Part shown: positions 38,833 to 47,534 of the stretch, piece by piece
Layout of the letters: each line of letters begins with the position of its first letter
How positions within the stretch are numbered: the stretch's first letter is position 1
From: Pelomonas lactea
Lineage (GTDB): Bacteria > Pseudomonadota > Gammaproteobacteria > Burkholderiales > Burkholderiaceae_C
DNA length: 64,000 nucleotides
Assembly (NCBI RefSeq): GCF_043555885.1
Contig: NZ_JBIGHX010000011.1
Span: forward strand, 124,001-188,000
Reading direction: 5' to 3'
The notes under the pieces: generated by a model
Database searches by the model: none
What the model was told of the DNA's origin: nothing
The model's input: the letters and a program-made list of their open reading frames with translations, nothing else
Position numbers and translations under genes: made by a program

Positions 38833-38947
38833 GGCACAGATTCTCACCTCCCCGTCGGTGAGATTCACCTGTTTGGGGCTGGCCGATCCCGGCCGCCGCC
38901 CGATACTCGCGCCCAACTCTCTCAATTGACCGCTCGCGGGTAACGAC

Positions 38948-39976
38948 ATGGCCCTGATGGATTTCATCAAGAAACAGTTCATAGACGTCATCCAGTGGAC
39001 GGAGGACGGCGATGGCACGCTGTCGTACCGCTTCCCGATGGCGGGCATGGAAATCCAGAACGGCGGCCAGCTCGTCGTGCGTGAGTCGCAGGTGGCTGTG
39101 TTCGTCAACGAAGGCCAGGTGGCCGACGTCTTCGGCCCCGGCACCCACAAGCTCACGACGCAGACGCTGCCGGTGCTGACCTATTTGAAGAACTGGGACA
39201 AGCTGTTCGAGTCGCCCTTCAAGAGCGACGTCTACTTCTTCAGCACCCGCCAGCAGATCGACCAGCGCTGGGGCACCAGCCAGCCCATCACGATCCGCGA
39301 CAAGGACTTCGGGGCCGTGCGGCTGCGCGCGTTCGGCAATTACGCCTACCGCATCCAGGACCCCAAGACCTTCCACAGCCAGATCTCCGGCACGCGCGAG
39401 CGCTACACGGTGCAGGAGCTGGAGGGCCAGTTGCGCGGCCTGATGCTGCAGCACATCAGCGACGCCGTCGCCGGCAGCGGCACGCCGTTCCTGGACCTGG
39501 CGGCCAACCAGATCGAGTTCGCCAACGCGCTGAAGAACGCCACGTCCACCGCCTTCGCGGCGCTGGGGCTGGAGCTGCTGTCGGTGACGATGCAGAACGT
39601 GTCGCTGCCCGAAGAGCTGCAGAAGATCCTCGACCAGCGCATCGGCATGGGCATCATCGGCCAGAACATGGGCCAGTTCATGCAGTACCAGACAGCGCAG
39701 GCCATTCCGGCGCTGGCCAGCGGCGCCGGTGGCGGCAGCGGCATTGCCGGCGAGGCCGTGGGCCTGGGCGCCGGCGTGGCGCTGGGCCAGACGCTGGCGC
39801 AGACGCTGGGCCAGGGCCTGGCCGGTGTCGGCGCCGCCGCACCCGCCCCGGCTGCCAGCAAGCCCGACGACATCGTCGCGCTGCTGGAGAAGCTCGGCGA
39901 CCTCAAGGCCAAGGGCATCCTGACCGACGAGGAATTCGCCGCGAAGAAGGCGGATCTCCTGAAGAAACTTGGCTGA
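38948..39976 (+). CDS. SPFH domain protein with C-terminal SHOCT domain
   Basis: Protein of 342 residues with no membrane helix: an SPFH domain (MEIQNGGQLVVRESQVAVFV, GPGTHKLTTQTLPVLTYL, TRQQIDQRWGTSQPITIRD), a Gly/Ala-rich linker, and a SHOCT domain of about 30 residues at the end (AKGILTDEEFAAKKADLL). This combination is common in membrane-stress loci next to DUF4178 and DUF350 genes. It overlaps the DUF4178 gene by 8 bases, so the two are coupled. It is the first gene on the left of the accessory block between moaE and moaD. Confidence 0.92.
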   Translation: MALMDFIKKQFIDVIQWTEDGDGTLSYRFPMAGMEIQNGGQLVVRESQVAVFVNEGQVADVFGPGTHKLTTQTLPVLTYLKNWDKLFESPFKSDVYFFSTRQQIDQRWGTSQPITIRDKDFGAVRLRAFGNYAYRIQDPKTFHSQISGTRERYTVQELEGQLRGLMLQHISDAVAGSGTPFLDLAANQIEFANALKNATSTAFAALGLELLSVTMQNVSLPEELQKILDQRIGMGIIGQNMGQFMQYQTAQAIPALASGAGGGSGIAGEAVGLGAGVALGQTLAQTLGQGLAGVGAAAPAPAASKPDDIVALLEKLGDLKAKGILTDEEFAAKKADLLKKLG

Positions 39977-41552
39977 GTCACAGCGCCGCTGGCGGGCGGC
40001 CTGCCCCAACTGCGGCGCACCGGTCGAATTCGCCAGCGCGGCGTCGGCCAGCGCCGTCTGCAGCTTCTGCCGCAGCACACTGCTGCGCGACGGCGAGACG
40101 CTCTCGCGCATCGGCCAGAGCGCCGAGATCTTTGACGACTACTCGCCGCTGCAGCTGGGCGCCACCGGGCGCTGGGCGGGCGCCGGCTTCGCCGTCGTGG
40201 GGCGCGTGCAGCGCGGCTCGGAGCTGGGCAACTGGAACGAATGGCATCTGCTGTTCGAGGCCGGCGAGCAGCAGCGCGTGGGCTGGCTCAGCGAGGACAA
40301 CGGCCAGTTCGTCCTCAGCCTGGAAGCACCGCTGGCGGAACTGCCGCCGCCCGAGCCCCAGGTCGGCCTGCCGTTGACGCTGGCGGGCCAGCGCTGGCAG
40401 GTAGCCGCCGTCGTCGAGGCGGCCGTGCGCGCCGCCGAGGGCGAGCTGCCGCGCGCACCGCAGGACGGCCGCGTCGTCGAGTTGCGCAACGAACGCGACG
40501 AGGTCGGCTCGCTGGAGTACCGGCAGGACCAGAGCGCCGTCTGGTCCGTGGGCCGCCGAGTGCAGCTGGCCGACCTGGCGCTGCAGGGGCTGCGCACGAC
40601 GGCCGAGGGCGAGTCCGTCGCCGAAGCCAAGTTCAAGGGCCGGTCCATCGCCTGCCCCAGCTGCGGTGCGCCGCTGGAACCCAAGCTCACCGAGAGCCGG
40701 AGCATGGCCTGCGCGCAGTGCCAGGCGGTCGTCGAGCTGCCGGAGGGCGACGCCAAGGCGCTGGGCTTCACGCGCCAGCCCACCGGCGCGCCGCCGCTGA
40801 TCCCGCTGGGCCGCACCGGCACGCTGGCGCTGGCCGGCGAGAAGCCGCAGGGCTGGACCGTCGTCGGCTACCAGGAGCGCTGCGACCTGCCCGAGGACGG
40901 AGACGACGAACAGAGCTTCTGGCGCGAGTACCTGCTCTACAACCGCCTGGCCGGCTTCGCCTTCCTCGTGGACACGCGCGAGGGCTGGAGCCTGGTGCGC
41001 ACGCTGACCGGTGCGCCGGCGCTCTCTCGCGGCGGCGCCAGCTGGCAGAGCCGCGCCTACGACGAGCGCTGGACCTACCAGGCCAAGACCACGCATGTGC
41101 TGGGTGAGTTCTACTGGCCCGTGAAGCTGGACGACCGCGTCCGCGTGACCGACTACGCCAGCAAGGACGGCCAGTACCTGCTGAGCCGCGAGCAGCAGGG
41201 CCGCGAGGTCACCTGGAGCGCCGGGCAGACGCTGGACGCCGCGACGGTGCAGAAGGCCTTCGGCCTGAGCGCGCCGGCAGCGCAGTTCACGCGCGATGCG
41301 TCGGCGTTCAAGAACAGCGGCGGCACGCTGCTGCGCAACATCGTCATCGGGCTGTTCCTGCTGGTGCTGCTGTTCGCGCTGCTGCGGGCCTGCAGCAGCG
41401 ACGACTGCCAGCGCTACAAGGACAGCTTCGGCGAATTCAGCAACGAATACCGACAATGCCGCGCCACCGCGCGCAGCGGCGGCGGCAGCTACATCGGCAA
41501 CAGCGGCGGCAGCTACGGCGGCTACAGCAGCGGTGGCGGTGGCCACAAGTGA
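39969..41552 (+). CDS. DUF4178 protein with two zinc ribbons and C-terminal membrane helix
   Basis: Protein of 527 residues. N-terminal zinc ribbon CPNCG...CSFCR, a DUF4178-type domain (GQSAEIFDDYSPLQLGATG, WNEWHLLFE), a second zinc ribbon CPSCG...CAQC, a second DUF4178 domain (WTVVGYQERC, YLLYNRLAGFAFLVD), one membrane helix (NIVIGLFLLVLLFALL) and a Gly/Ser/Tyr-rich tail. TTG 39969 starts within the SPFH gene. DUF4178 proteins are linked in conserved neighbourhoods to DUF350 and polyamine genes (recalled, not checked), which are also present here. Function unknown; probably a membrane-attached scaffold. Confidence 0.88.
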   Translation: MAESQRRWRAACPNCGAPVEFASAASASAVCSFCRSTLLRDGETLSRIGQSAEIFDDYSPLQLGATGRWAGAGFAVVGRVQRGSELGNWNEWHLLFEAGEQQRVGWLSEDNGQFVLSLEAPLAELPPPEPQVGLPLTLAGQRWQVAAVVEAAVRAAEGELPRAPQDGRVVELRNERDEVGSLEYRQDQSAVWSVGRRVQLADLALQGLRTTAEGESVAEAKFKGRSIACPSCGAPLEPKLTESRSMACAQCQAVVELPEGDAKALGFTRQPTGAPPLIPLGRTGTLALAGEKPQGWTVVGYQERCDLPEDGDDEQSFWREYLLYNRLAGFAFLVDTREGWSLVRTLTGAPALSRGGASWQSRAYDERWTYQAKTTHVLGEFYWPVKLDDRVRVTDYASKDGQYLLSREQQGREVTWSAGQTLDAATVQKAFGLSAPAAQFTRDASAFKNSGGTLLRNIVIGLFLLVLLFALLRACSSDDCQRYKDSFGEFSNEYRQCRATARSGGGSYIGNSGGSYGGYSSGGGGHK

Positions 41553-41574
41553 CGCGACAACTCAGGAGAACAAC

Positions 41575-41796
41575 ATGACCCTCGACTGGCTCAAGCCGGA
41601 AGTCATCCTCGGCACGACGATGTACGCCGTCATCGGCGTCGTCATCTTCTGGATCTCCTTCATCGTCGTGGACAAGATCACCCCCTACAAGCTGTGGGAG
41701 GAACTGGTGGAGCACAAGAACCTGGCCCTGGCCATCGTCGTCGGCGCGATGTGCATCTCCATCGGCAACATCGTCGCCGCGGCCATCCACGGCTGA
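41575..41796 (+). CDS. DUF350 domain membrane protein
   Basis: Protein of 73 residues, two helices (TTMYAVIGVVIFWISFIVVD and ALAIVVGAMCISIGNIVAAA), a half-size DUF350 unit; longer relatives carry two. AGGAG at 41564-41568 supports ATG 41575. It lies 22 bases after the DUF4178 gene in the same unit. DUF350 genes repeatedly occur with spermidine synthase and SpeD genes, here at 53.8 and 57.4 kb. Confidence 0.88.
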   Translation: MTLDWLKPEVILGTTMYAVIGVVIFWISFIVVDKITPYKLWEELVEHKNLALAIVVGAMCISIGNIVAAAIHG

Positions 41797-41913
41797 GGCC
41801 GGCCATCGGACGGCAGGACCGTCCATCCCAGCCTGCACGCAGCCTGTCGCAAGGCCACTCCCGGTAGGGCGCGCCTCACCACAATCGCGCCGCTTCAATA
41901 CCAGGAGAAGACG

Positions 41914-43251
41914 ATGAAGAGCTGGTTGACCGCAGCCACCCTGGCGCTCAGCCTCACGCTGGCCCACGCCGCGGACGATGCCGCGAAGGCGGCCGAACAG
42001 GCCCAGAAGGCCGACGCCACCGCCCAGGCCTCGGGCTTCAAGATCCGCCCCGTCGACGACGCCTGGCGCGCCGCCCTGCCCCGCAATGCCGAGGCCGCGA
42101 CGCAAGCCTATCTGGACCGGCTGCCGGCCGACGTGGTCGCCAAGTCCGACGCCTACTACACCGGCGGCTACTGGCTCATCCTGTGGGAGCTGCTGGCGAG
42201 CGTCTTCGTCGCCGTGGTGCTGATGACGGGCCGACGCGCGGCCCGCCTGCGCGACGCCTGCCAGCGCGTCGGCCGCGGCCCGGTCAGGCGCGACGCGCTG
42301 TTCGGCGCCGCCTATGTGCTGGCCTCGGCCCTGCTGACCCTGCCACTGGCCATTTACAGCGGCTGGTGGCGCGAGCAGGCCTATGACATGTCGACGCAGA
42401 CCTTCGTCGCCTGGCTGGGCGAGACAGCGCTGTCGCAGCTCATCGACATGGTGATGATGGGCATCGTCGTCGCCGGGCTCTACATCGTCATCCGCCGCGC
42501 CGGCGCGCGCTGGTGGATCTGGGGCACGGGCGGCGGCATCGTCGCCCTCATCGTCGTCATCGCCATTTCGCCGGTGCTGATCCAGCCGCTGTTCAATACC
42601 TACAAGCCGGTGGAGGACGGCCCCGTCAAGGCGGCCGTGCTGCAGATGGCTCACGCCAACGGCGTGCCGGTGGACAACGTCTATGTCTTCGACGCCTCGC
42701 GCCAGACGACGCGCGTCAGCGCCAATGTGTCGGGCATGCTGGGCTCCGCCGCCGTGCGCCTGAACGACAACCTGCTGCGCCGCACGTCCGAGCCCGAGAT
42801 CCGCGCCGTCATGGGCCATGAGCTGGGCCACTACGTGATGAACCACATGGTCAAGAACATCGCCATGATCACGCCGCTGGTCTTCATCGGCTTCGCCGTC
42901 GTCGCCTGGGCCATGCAGCGCCTGCACACGCGCTTCGCCGCCACGACCGGCGTCAGCCGCATCGACGACGTCGCCGGCCTGCCCATGCTGGTGGCCGTGT
43001 TGTCGATCTTCTTCACGCTGGCGACGCCCCTGCTGCACACCATGACCCGCGTGCAGGAAGCCGAGGCCGACAAGTTCAGCCTCAACCTCACGCGCGAGCC
43101 GCACGGCTTTGCCGAGGCCCAGCTGAAGCTGGTGGAGTACCGCAAGGCCAGCCCCGGCCCCATTGAGGAGTTCGTCTTCTTCCACCACCCCAGCACCCGC
43201 AACCGCATCTACGACGCCATGCGCTGGCGCGAGGCCATGGGCACGCCCTGA
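41914..43251 (+). CDS. M48 family metallopeptidase (Ste24/CAAX protease-like)
   Basis: Membrane metalloprotease of 445 residues. Signal-like N terminus (SWLTAATLALSLTLAHA), several membrane helices, and the zinc site HELGH (residues 302-306), with the third ligand Glu in the downstream EAEAD motif (RVQEAEADKFSL). The Ste24-like layout, with helices before and after the HEXXH, suggests a membrane quality-control protease. It is 117 bases after the DUF350 gene on the same strand and may belong to the same stress system. Its stop is 4 bases from the end of the convergent SulP gene. Confidence 0.93.
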   Translation: MKSWLTAATLALSLTLAHAADDAAKAAEQAQKADATAQASGFKIRPVDDAWRAALPRNAEAATQAYLDRLPADVVAKSDAYYTGGYWLILWELLASVFVAVVLMTGRRAARLRDACQRVGRGPVRRDALFGAAYVLASALLTLPLAIYSGWWREQAYDMSTQTFVAWLGETALSQLIDMVMMGIVVAGLYIVIRRAGARWWIWGTGGGIVALIVVIAISPVLIQPLFNTYKPVEDGPVKAAVLQMAHANGVPVDNVYVFDASRQTTRVSANVSGMLGSAAVRLNDNLLRRTSEPEIRAVMGHELGHYVMNHMVKNIAMITPLVFIGFAVVAWAMQRLHTRFAATTGVSRIDDVAGLPMLVAVLSIFFTLATPLLHTMTRVQEAEADKFSLNLTREPHGFAEAQLKLVEYRKASPGPIEEFVFFHHPSTRNRIYDAMRWREAMGTP

Positions 43252-43255
43252 GGCT

Positions 43256-44614
43256 TCAGGGCCCGGGGCTGCGCGAGGCCAGCGCCTCGACCACCAGCGT
43301 CAGCAGCACGAGCAGCAGGGCCGGCACGATGCCGGCCACCAGGGCCAGCGCGGCCACGCCCAGCGCCATCAGGCGGCGGCGCCCGGGCTGGCGCAGCGCC
43401 GCCGCCCAACCCGCGGCCATCATCTGCACCGCCACCAGGGCCAGCGTGCCCGCGATGACCGCGTGCGGCAGCCGCGCCAGCGCCGGCGCGGCCAGCAGGG
43501 CGCCGCCCACGAGCAGCAGCGTCGACAGCACGGCCGCTGCCGGCGTGAGGGCGCCGGCAGCCTGGTGGACGGCGGTGCGATTGAAGGAGGCCGAGCCCGC
43601 GAAGCCGCCCCCCGCGGCCGCCACGAGGTTGGAGCTCGCCTGGGCCATCAGCTCGCGCCTGCAGTCCCTCGCGGCCACGGTCGCCAGCGCCGAATGCAGC
43701 AGGATGGCCGACTGCAGGCTGGCCACGACGGCGATCTCCACGGCATGCACCGCCAACTGCTTGAGCGCGTAGGGCGCCAGGCCCGCCAGCTCAGGCATCT
43801 GCCACGCCGGCCACTGCAGCCGCACCGCGCCCAGCCTCTCCAGCTGCGTGGCGGCAGGCCCCCAGCCGGCATCCAGCAGCGCCGTCGCCAGCGCCCCGGC
43901 CAGCAGGGCCACCACCGGCGCCCAGACGCCGCGCCGGCCCCGGCGCGCCCAGGCGAGGCCGCAGCACAAGCTCAGCGAGGCCAGGCCCAGCGCCGATGGG
44001 TTGCACTCGGCGGCACGCTGCAACTGCACCCAGGCGGCGGACAGCAGGGGCAGGTCATGCACGGCCGTCAGCCCGAGCAGCGGCGCGACCTGGCCCGCCA
44101 GCATCAGGCCGCCGATGCCGAGGTTCAGGCCCGCGATGGAAGCCGGCGGGCAGCGGGCCAGCAAGCCGCCCGCGCCGGCCAGCGCCAGGAGCAGCTGGAC
44201 CAGGGCCACCGCGGCGGTGAGCGCCGCCGCCATGACGATGTAGTCATGGCTGCCCGGCGTCGCCAGCGGCGCCAGCGCGCATCCCAGCATGACGGCCACG
44301 GCGGTGTTCGGCCCGGAGATCTGCGTGGGTGACGGGCTCAGCAGCGCGGCCACGATGACCGGCAGGGCCGCCGCGTACAGGCCCATCTCGGGCGGCAGGC
44401 CGGCCAGCACGGCGAAGGTCACCGCCTGCGGCAGCATCAGCAGCGCCGACACGCTGGCGGCGCGCCAGTCGCCCGCAGCCGGCAGGGGCAGGCGCGATGC
44501 AGCCACGAAGCCACGGGCCGAGCGCAGCACCGCTCCCAAGCCGGCCCCCCGGGCGCCCGGCTGGGCTGGCCCGTGTTCAGCGCGCCGAGACCGGACGAGG
44601 GGCTCCGTGATCAT
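43256..44614 (-). CDS. SulP family inorganic anion transporter without STAS domain
   Basis: Transporter of 452 residues of the SulP/SLC26 family, with ten or more helices; ALPVIVAALLSPSPTQISGPNTAVAVML is the family signature region, split here by my 20-residue limit as LLSPSPTQISGPNTAV. The usual C-terminal STAS domain is missing; the protein ends directly after the last helices. Members carry sulfate, bicarbonate or other anions. ATG 44614 overlaps the cytochrome gene stop (ATGA). It is the last gene of the long minus-strand operon. Confidence 0.85.
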   Translation of the reverse strand: MITEPLVRSRRAEHGPAQPGARGAGLGAVLRSARGFVAASRLPLPAAGDWRAASVSALLMLPQAVTFAVLAGLPPEMGLYAAALPVIVAALLSPSPTQISGPNTAVAVMLGCALAPLATPGSHDYIVMAAALTAAVALVQLLLALAGAGGLLARCPPASIAGLNLGIGGLMLAGQVAPLLGLTAVHDLPLLSAAWVQLQRAAECNPSALGLASLSLCCGLAWARRGRRGVWAPVVALLAGALATALLDAGWGPAATQLERLGAVRLQWPAWQMPELAGLAPYALKQLAVHAVEIAVVASLQSAILLHSALATVAARDCRRELMAQASSNLVAAAGGGFAGSASFNRTAVHQAAGALTPAAAVLSTLLLVGGALLAAPALARLPHAVIAGTLALVAVQMMAAGWAAALRQPGRRRLMALGVAALALVAGIVPALLLVLLTLVVEALASRSPGP

Positions 44615-45471
44615 CGGGCGAGCCAGCGGTCGACCCAGCCCTTGCGCGGGTCGGGCCAGCGCTCCTGCAGCTGGATCCAGGCCGCGAGGTCCAGCGCCTG
44701 CTGGTCGCTCAGGTCCGGCCGGCCCAGCGGCATGTTGGCCTTCAGGAAGCCGGCCATCAGGTCGACGCGATGCAGGCCGGCGCCCTTGTTGTAGCTGTCC
44801 CAGCCCCACAGCGGCGGCACGGCATAGGGCGGCCCCGCGGCGCCGGCGGCCGGCTGGCCCTGGCCCTGGCCGCCATGGCAGGACGCGCACTTCTGCGCGT
44901 AGGCCGCGCGGCCGCGCCAGGGGTTGGGGTCGTCGCCCGTGCGGGCCAGCGTCGGAAAGCCTCGCCCGGGCTGCGCCTCGCCGGCAGGCTGCCCGCGTGC
45001 CAGCCATTGCGAATAGGCCAGCAGCGCATTCAGCTCGCGGCTGTCCAGCGGCGGCGGCAGGCCGTTGAGGCTGAACTGGAAGCACTGCTGCACGCGCTCC
45101 GCGAAGCTCACGACCTTGTCAAACTTGGCCGAGTAGGCCGGATACATGCCCCAGGCGGCCCCCAGCGGCGCGGCATCGGCCTTGCGGCCGGCATCCAGAT
45201 GGCAGTTGGCGCAGCTCAGGCCATTGCCCGAGAAGCGGCGCCCGTAGACCGGCGTCGCCGTGAACAGGCGATAGCCCTGGTAGACCAGATCGCCATGCTT
45301 GTCCGGCGGGAACTGGCCGCGGAGGCCGGCCTCGCTCGCGGCCAGCGGCGCGTCGGCCGGGTCGGCGTTGTCCGGGCGGGCCAGGCCCGCGATGGCAGCG
45401 CCCCAGATCGAGACCATCAGCAGCGCACGCCAGTGCCGCCGCAGGGCCTCGCGCCAGGGCCGGGCGATCAA
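44611..45471 (-). CDS. Dihaem cytochrome c, TsdA (thiosulfate dehydrogenase)-like
   Basis: Periplasmic cytochrome of 286 residues with a membrane-anchor/signal N terminus (RHWRALLMVSIWGAAIAGLA) and two haem sites, CANCH and CASCH. The first domain resembles TsdA/SoxA: LGAAWGMYPAYSAKFDKVVS and VQQCFQFSLNG, where a Cys at this place is a haem ligand in TsdA. The second domain is a class I cytochrome. TsdA oxidises thiosulfate to tetrathionate or reduces it. The neighbouring DsrE, TlpA and SulP genes add a sulfur/redox theme, but the position in a peptide operon could mean a redox role in maturation. Both ends overlap neighbours by ATGA. Confidence 0.85.
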   Translation of the reverse strand: MIARPWREALRRHWRALLMVSIWGAAIAGLARPDNADPADAPLAASEAGLRGQFPPDKHGDLVYQGYRLFTATPVYGRRFSGNGLSCANCHLDAGRKADAAPLGAAWGMYPAYSAKFDKVVSFAERVQQCFQFSLNGLPPPLDSRELNALLAYSQWLARGQPAGEAQPGRGFPTLARTGDDPNPWRGRAAYAQKCASCHGGQGQGQPAAGAAGPPYAVPPLWGWDSYNKGAGLHRVDLMAGFLKANMPLGRPDLSDQQALDLAAWIQLQERWPDPRKGWVDRWLAR

Positions 45472-45971
45472 GATTTGGGCCCGACCGCCTGGCGTGCGCG
45501 GTCCAGCATGCCCGGGATCGCGGCCTGGGCTTCCAGCTCCTTGGGCTGGCCGCGCCAGACCACCACGCCGGCGCGGTCCAGCACCATGGCGTAGGGCACG
45601 GCGCGCACCTTCACCTCGCCGAAGAGCTTGCGCTTGGTGTCGAGCGCGACCGGCACCTCCATGGGCACCCGGGCGACGAAGGGCTTGACGACCTCGGCCG
45701 CCTCGTCGGTGACGGCGATCACTTGGAACTCGGGATAGGCCTTGGCCCAGCGGTTCAGCAGCGGGATGGTTTCACGGCAGGGTCCGCACCAGGTGCCCCA
45801 GAAGTACCACATCGTCAGCAGCGCGTTGTCCTGCGGCGCGGCATCGAGGTAGGGCAGCGGCGGCAGGCTGACCTTGCGGCCGATCGATACGCCGTTGAAC
45901 CAGTCCAGCGGACTGGCGTGGGCCACCGGCGCCAGGGCCGGGAGGGACAGGATCAGGGCGCGTCGTTTCAT
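45468..45971 (-). CDS. TlpA-like thioredoxin family protein
   Basis: Exported thioredoxin-fold protein of 167 residues: signal peptide (RRALILSLPALAPVAHA), the active site FWGTWCGPCRETIPLL, a cis-Pro loop (VRAVPYAMVLD) and a C-terminal helix. It is of the TlpA/ResA type that reduces or oxidises cysteines in the periplasm. The gene sits between the ketosynthase gene (20-base gap) and the cytochrome c gene (ATGA overlap). Acting on the CCC motif of the small peptide or on cytochrome haem-binding cysteines are both possible. Confidence 0.9.
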   Translation of the reverse strand: MKRRALILSLPALAPVAHASPLDWFNGVSIGRKVSLPPLPYLDAAPQDNALLTMWYFWGTWCGPCRETIPLLNRWAKAYPEFQVIAVTDEAAEVVKPFVARVPMEVPVALDTKRKLFGEVKVRAVPYAMVLDRAGVVVWRGQPKELEAQAAIPGMLDRARQAVGPKS

Positions 45972-45991
45972 GTCGGTCGGGGATCGCGGCC

Positions 45992-47188
45992 TCAGCGGCC
46001 GATGACGAGGCTGGCATTGCTGCCGCCGAAGGCGAAGGAGTTGGACAGCACCGCCCGCCCCTGCGGCAGCGGGCGCGGCGCGCCGCTGACCCAGTCGAAG
46101 CCACCGGGCACGTCGGCATGTTGCAGGTTGCGCGTCGGCGGAGCCTGCCAGCGCTGCAGCGTCACCAGTGCGGCGGCCATCTCGATGGCCCCCGAAGCGC
46201 CGAGCAGGTGGCCATGGACGGATTTCGTCGAGCTGACGGCCAGGCCACGGGCGCCGAAGACCTCGTGCAGGGACTCGGCCTCGACGCGGTCTCCGACCGC
46301 CGTGCCGGTGCCGTGGGCGTTGACGGCGATGACGTCCTGCGGTTCGAGGCAGGCGTCGGCCAGCGCGCCGCGCATCGCACGCACCTGGCCGGCCGCGAGC
46401 GGCTCGGTCCAGTGGTGGGCATCGCAGCTGCTGCCGTAGCCGAGCAGCCGGCCGTGCAGCCGCGCGCCGCGTGCATTGGCAGCGGCGGCCGCCTCGAGCA
46501 CGAAGAAGGCCGCCCCTTCGCCCAGCACCAGGCCGCGGCGATCGCGGTCGAAGGGCCGGCAGGCCTGGCGGGGGTCGTCGCCGCAGGGTGCGAGCACGCG
46601 CAGGGCCTCCCAGGCCTTCAACGTGCCGTCGCCGAGCGGGGCCTCGCTGCCGCCCACCAGCACGCGTTCGGCATAGCCGTGGCGGATGGCACGCATCGCC
46701 TCGCCCAGGGCCACGGTGGACGAGGCGCAGGCGCAGGTGTAGCTCTGGTTGCTGCTCTGCAGCCCGAAGCGCAGGGCCAGCGCGTTGGCCGCGCCGCCGG
46801 GCAGACAGCGCAGCAGCGTCAGGCCGGGCAGGCGCTCGGTGGCGAGCAGCTGGTGGTAGGCGTCGTTGACGGCATGCGTGGGGCCGCTGCCGTTGCCCAC
46901 CATCACGGCGGTGGCTTTCAGGCGAGCGGCATCGCTGAGCAGGCCGGCGTCAGTCAGCGCGCGGCGCCCGGCGGCCACGGCGAGCAGCGAGGCGCGATCC
47001 AACGGCCCGCCGCCGGCCTCGTCGGCCAGGCCGGCGTCGTCGACGCGGGCCACGGGCACGTCGCGCGTGTAGCGCGTGGAATGTGAGACGAAGGGCGGTT
47101 CGGCGTGGAACAGCCCTTCGGTGAAGCTGTCGAGGTCATGGCCCAGCGGCGTTGCCAGGCCGATGCCCGTGATGACGATGTCCTGCAT
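45992..47188 (-). CDS. Beta-ketoacyl-ACP synthase (FabF/KAS II-like)
   Basis: Ketosynthase of 398 residues. The active-site Cys lies in YTCACASSTVALGEA, and the two His in VNAHGTGTAVGD and TKSVHGHLLGASG, so all three catalytic residues are present. The family condenses malonyl-ACP with acyl-ACP. It follows directly on the ACP gene (shared base at 47188) and there are no ketoreductase, dehydratase or thioesterase genes in the operon, so it either uses primary metabolism for reduction or makes only a single condensation. It resembles stand-alone KAS proteins of secondary metabolite clusters. Confidence 0.93.
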   Translation of the reverse strand: MQDIVITGIGLATPLGHDLDSFTEGLFHAEPPFVSHSTRYTRDVPVARVDDAGLADEAGGGPLDRASLLAVAAGRRALTDAGLLSDAARLKATAVMVGNGSGPTHAVNDAYHQLLATERLPGLTLLRCLPGGAANALALRFGLQSSNQSYTCACASSTVALGEAMRAIRHGYAERVLVGGSEAPLGDGTLKAWEALRVLAPCGDDPRQACRPFDRDRRGLVLGEGAAFFVLEAAAAANARGARLHGRLLGYGSSCDAHHWTEPLAAGQVRAMRGALADACLEPQDVIAVNAHGTGTAVGDRVEAESLHEVFGARGLAVSSTKSVHGHLLGASGAIEMAAALVTLQRWQAPPTRNLQHADVPGGFDWVSGAPRPLPQGRAVLSNSFAFGGSNASLVIGR

Positions 47189-47463
47189 CAGGACTCCGCG
47201 AACACCGGCGCGGCGCTGCGCGTGCGCAGCTCGGCCTCGATACCACGCAGCAGGTCGCCCACGGTGCGCATGACGCCCAGGGCCTCGTTGCTGAAGTCGA
47301 TGCCGAACTCGGCCTCGACGTCGCCGATCAGGTCGACGAAATCCAGGGAGTCACCAAGGTCGCTCAGCGGCGAGGCCGCATCCAGCGCCTGGGTGTCGAG
47401 GTTCAAGGAACGCTGTGCCGTCCGCAGCAGGCGCTGCTCGACGTCGGTCTGGATCTGGGTCAT
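47188..47463 (-). CDS. Acyl carrier protein
   Basis: Protein of 91 residues with the phosphopantetheine Ser in LGDSLDFVDLIGDVEAEFGI, and the acidic helices typical of ACP. It is a dedicated carrier for the ketosynthase next door, not the housekeeping AcpP (which lies in a fab cluster elsewhere). GGGAG precedes ATG 47463. A strong intrinsic terminator lies between it and the small peptide gene, so its level will depend on readthrough or a separate promoter. Confidence 0.92.
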   Translation of the reverse strand: MTQIQTDVEQRLLRTAQRSLNLDTQALDAASPLSDLGDSLDFVDLIGDVEAEFGIDFSNEALGVMRTVGDLLRGIEAELRTRSAAPVFAES

Positions 47464-47492
47464 GGGTGCTCCCTTGAATGAAGCGGTGGAGG

Positions 47493-47522
47493 AAAAAAGG
47501 CGCGGCGCCCATCGGGCGCCGC
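47493..47522 (-). terminator. Intrinsic terminator between the small peptide gene and the ACP gene
   Basis: Minus-strand hairpin with a perfect 9-bp GC-rich stem (GCGGCGCCC / GGGCGCCGC), 3-base loop, then GCC and six T. It ends 29 bases before the ACP start, inside an otherwise co-directional operon. Probably a partial terminator that raises the ratio of peptide to downstream enzymes. Confidence 0.8.
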
Positions 47523-47534
47523 ACCTCCCTCGCA

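Noticed and set aside
38833..38947. Possible molybdenum-cofactor riboswitch upstream of moaE
   Set aside because: Only a short CTCACC/GGTGAG hairpin is visible; the large conserved Moco motif is absent.
43256..45085. One large minus-strand protein spanning the SulP and cytochrome genes
   Set aside because: The upstream 157 codons are shadow frame of the cytochrome gene; the SulP protein starts at ATG 44614, which overlaps the cytochrome stop.
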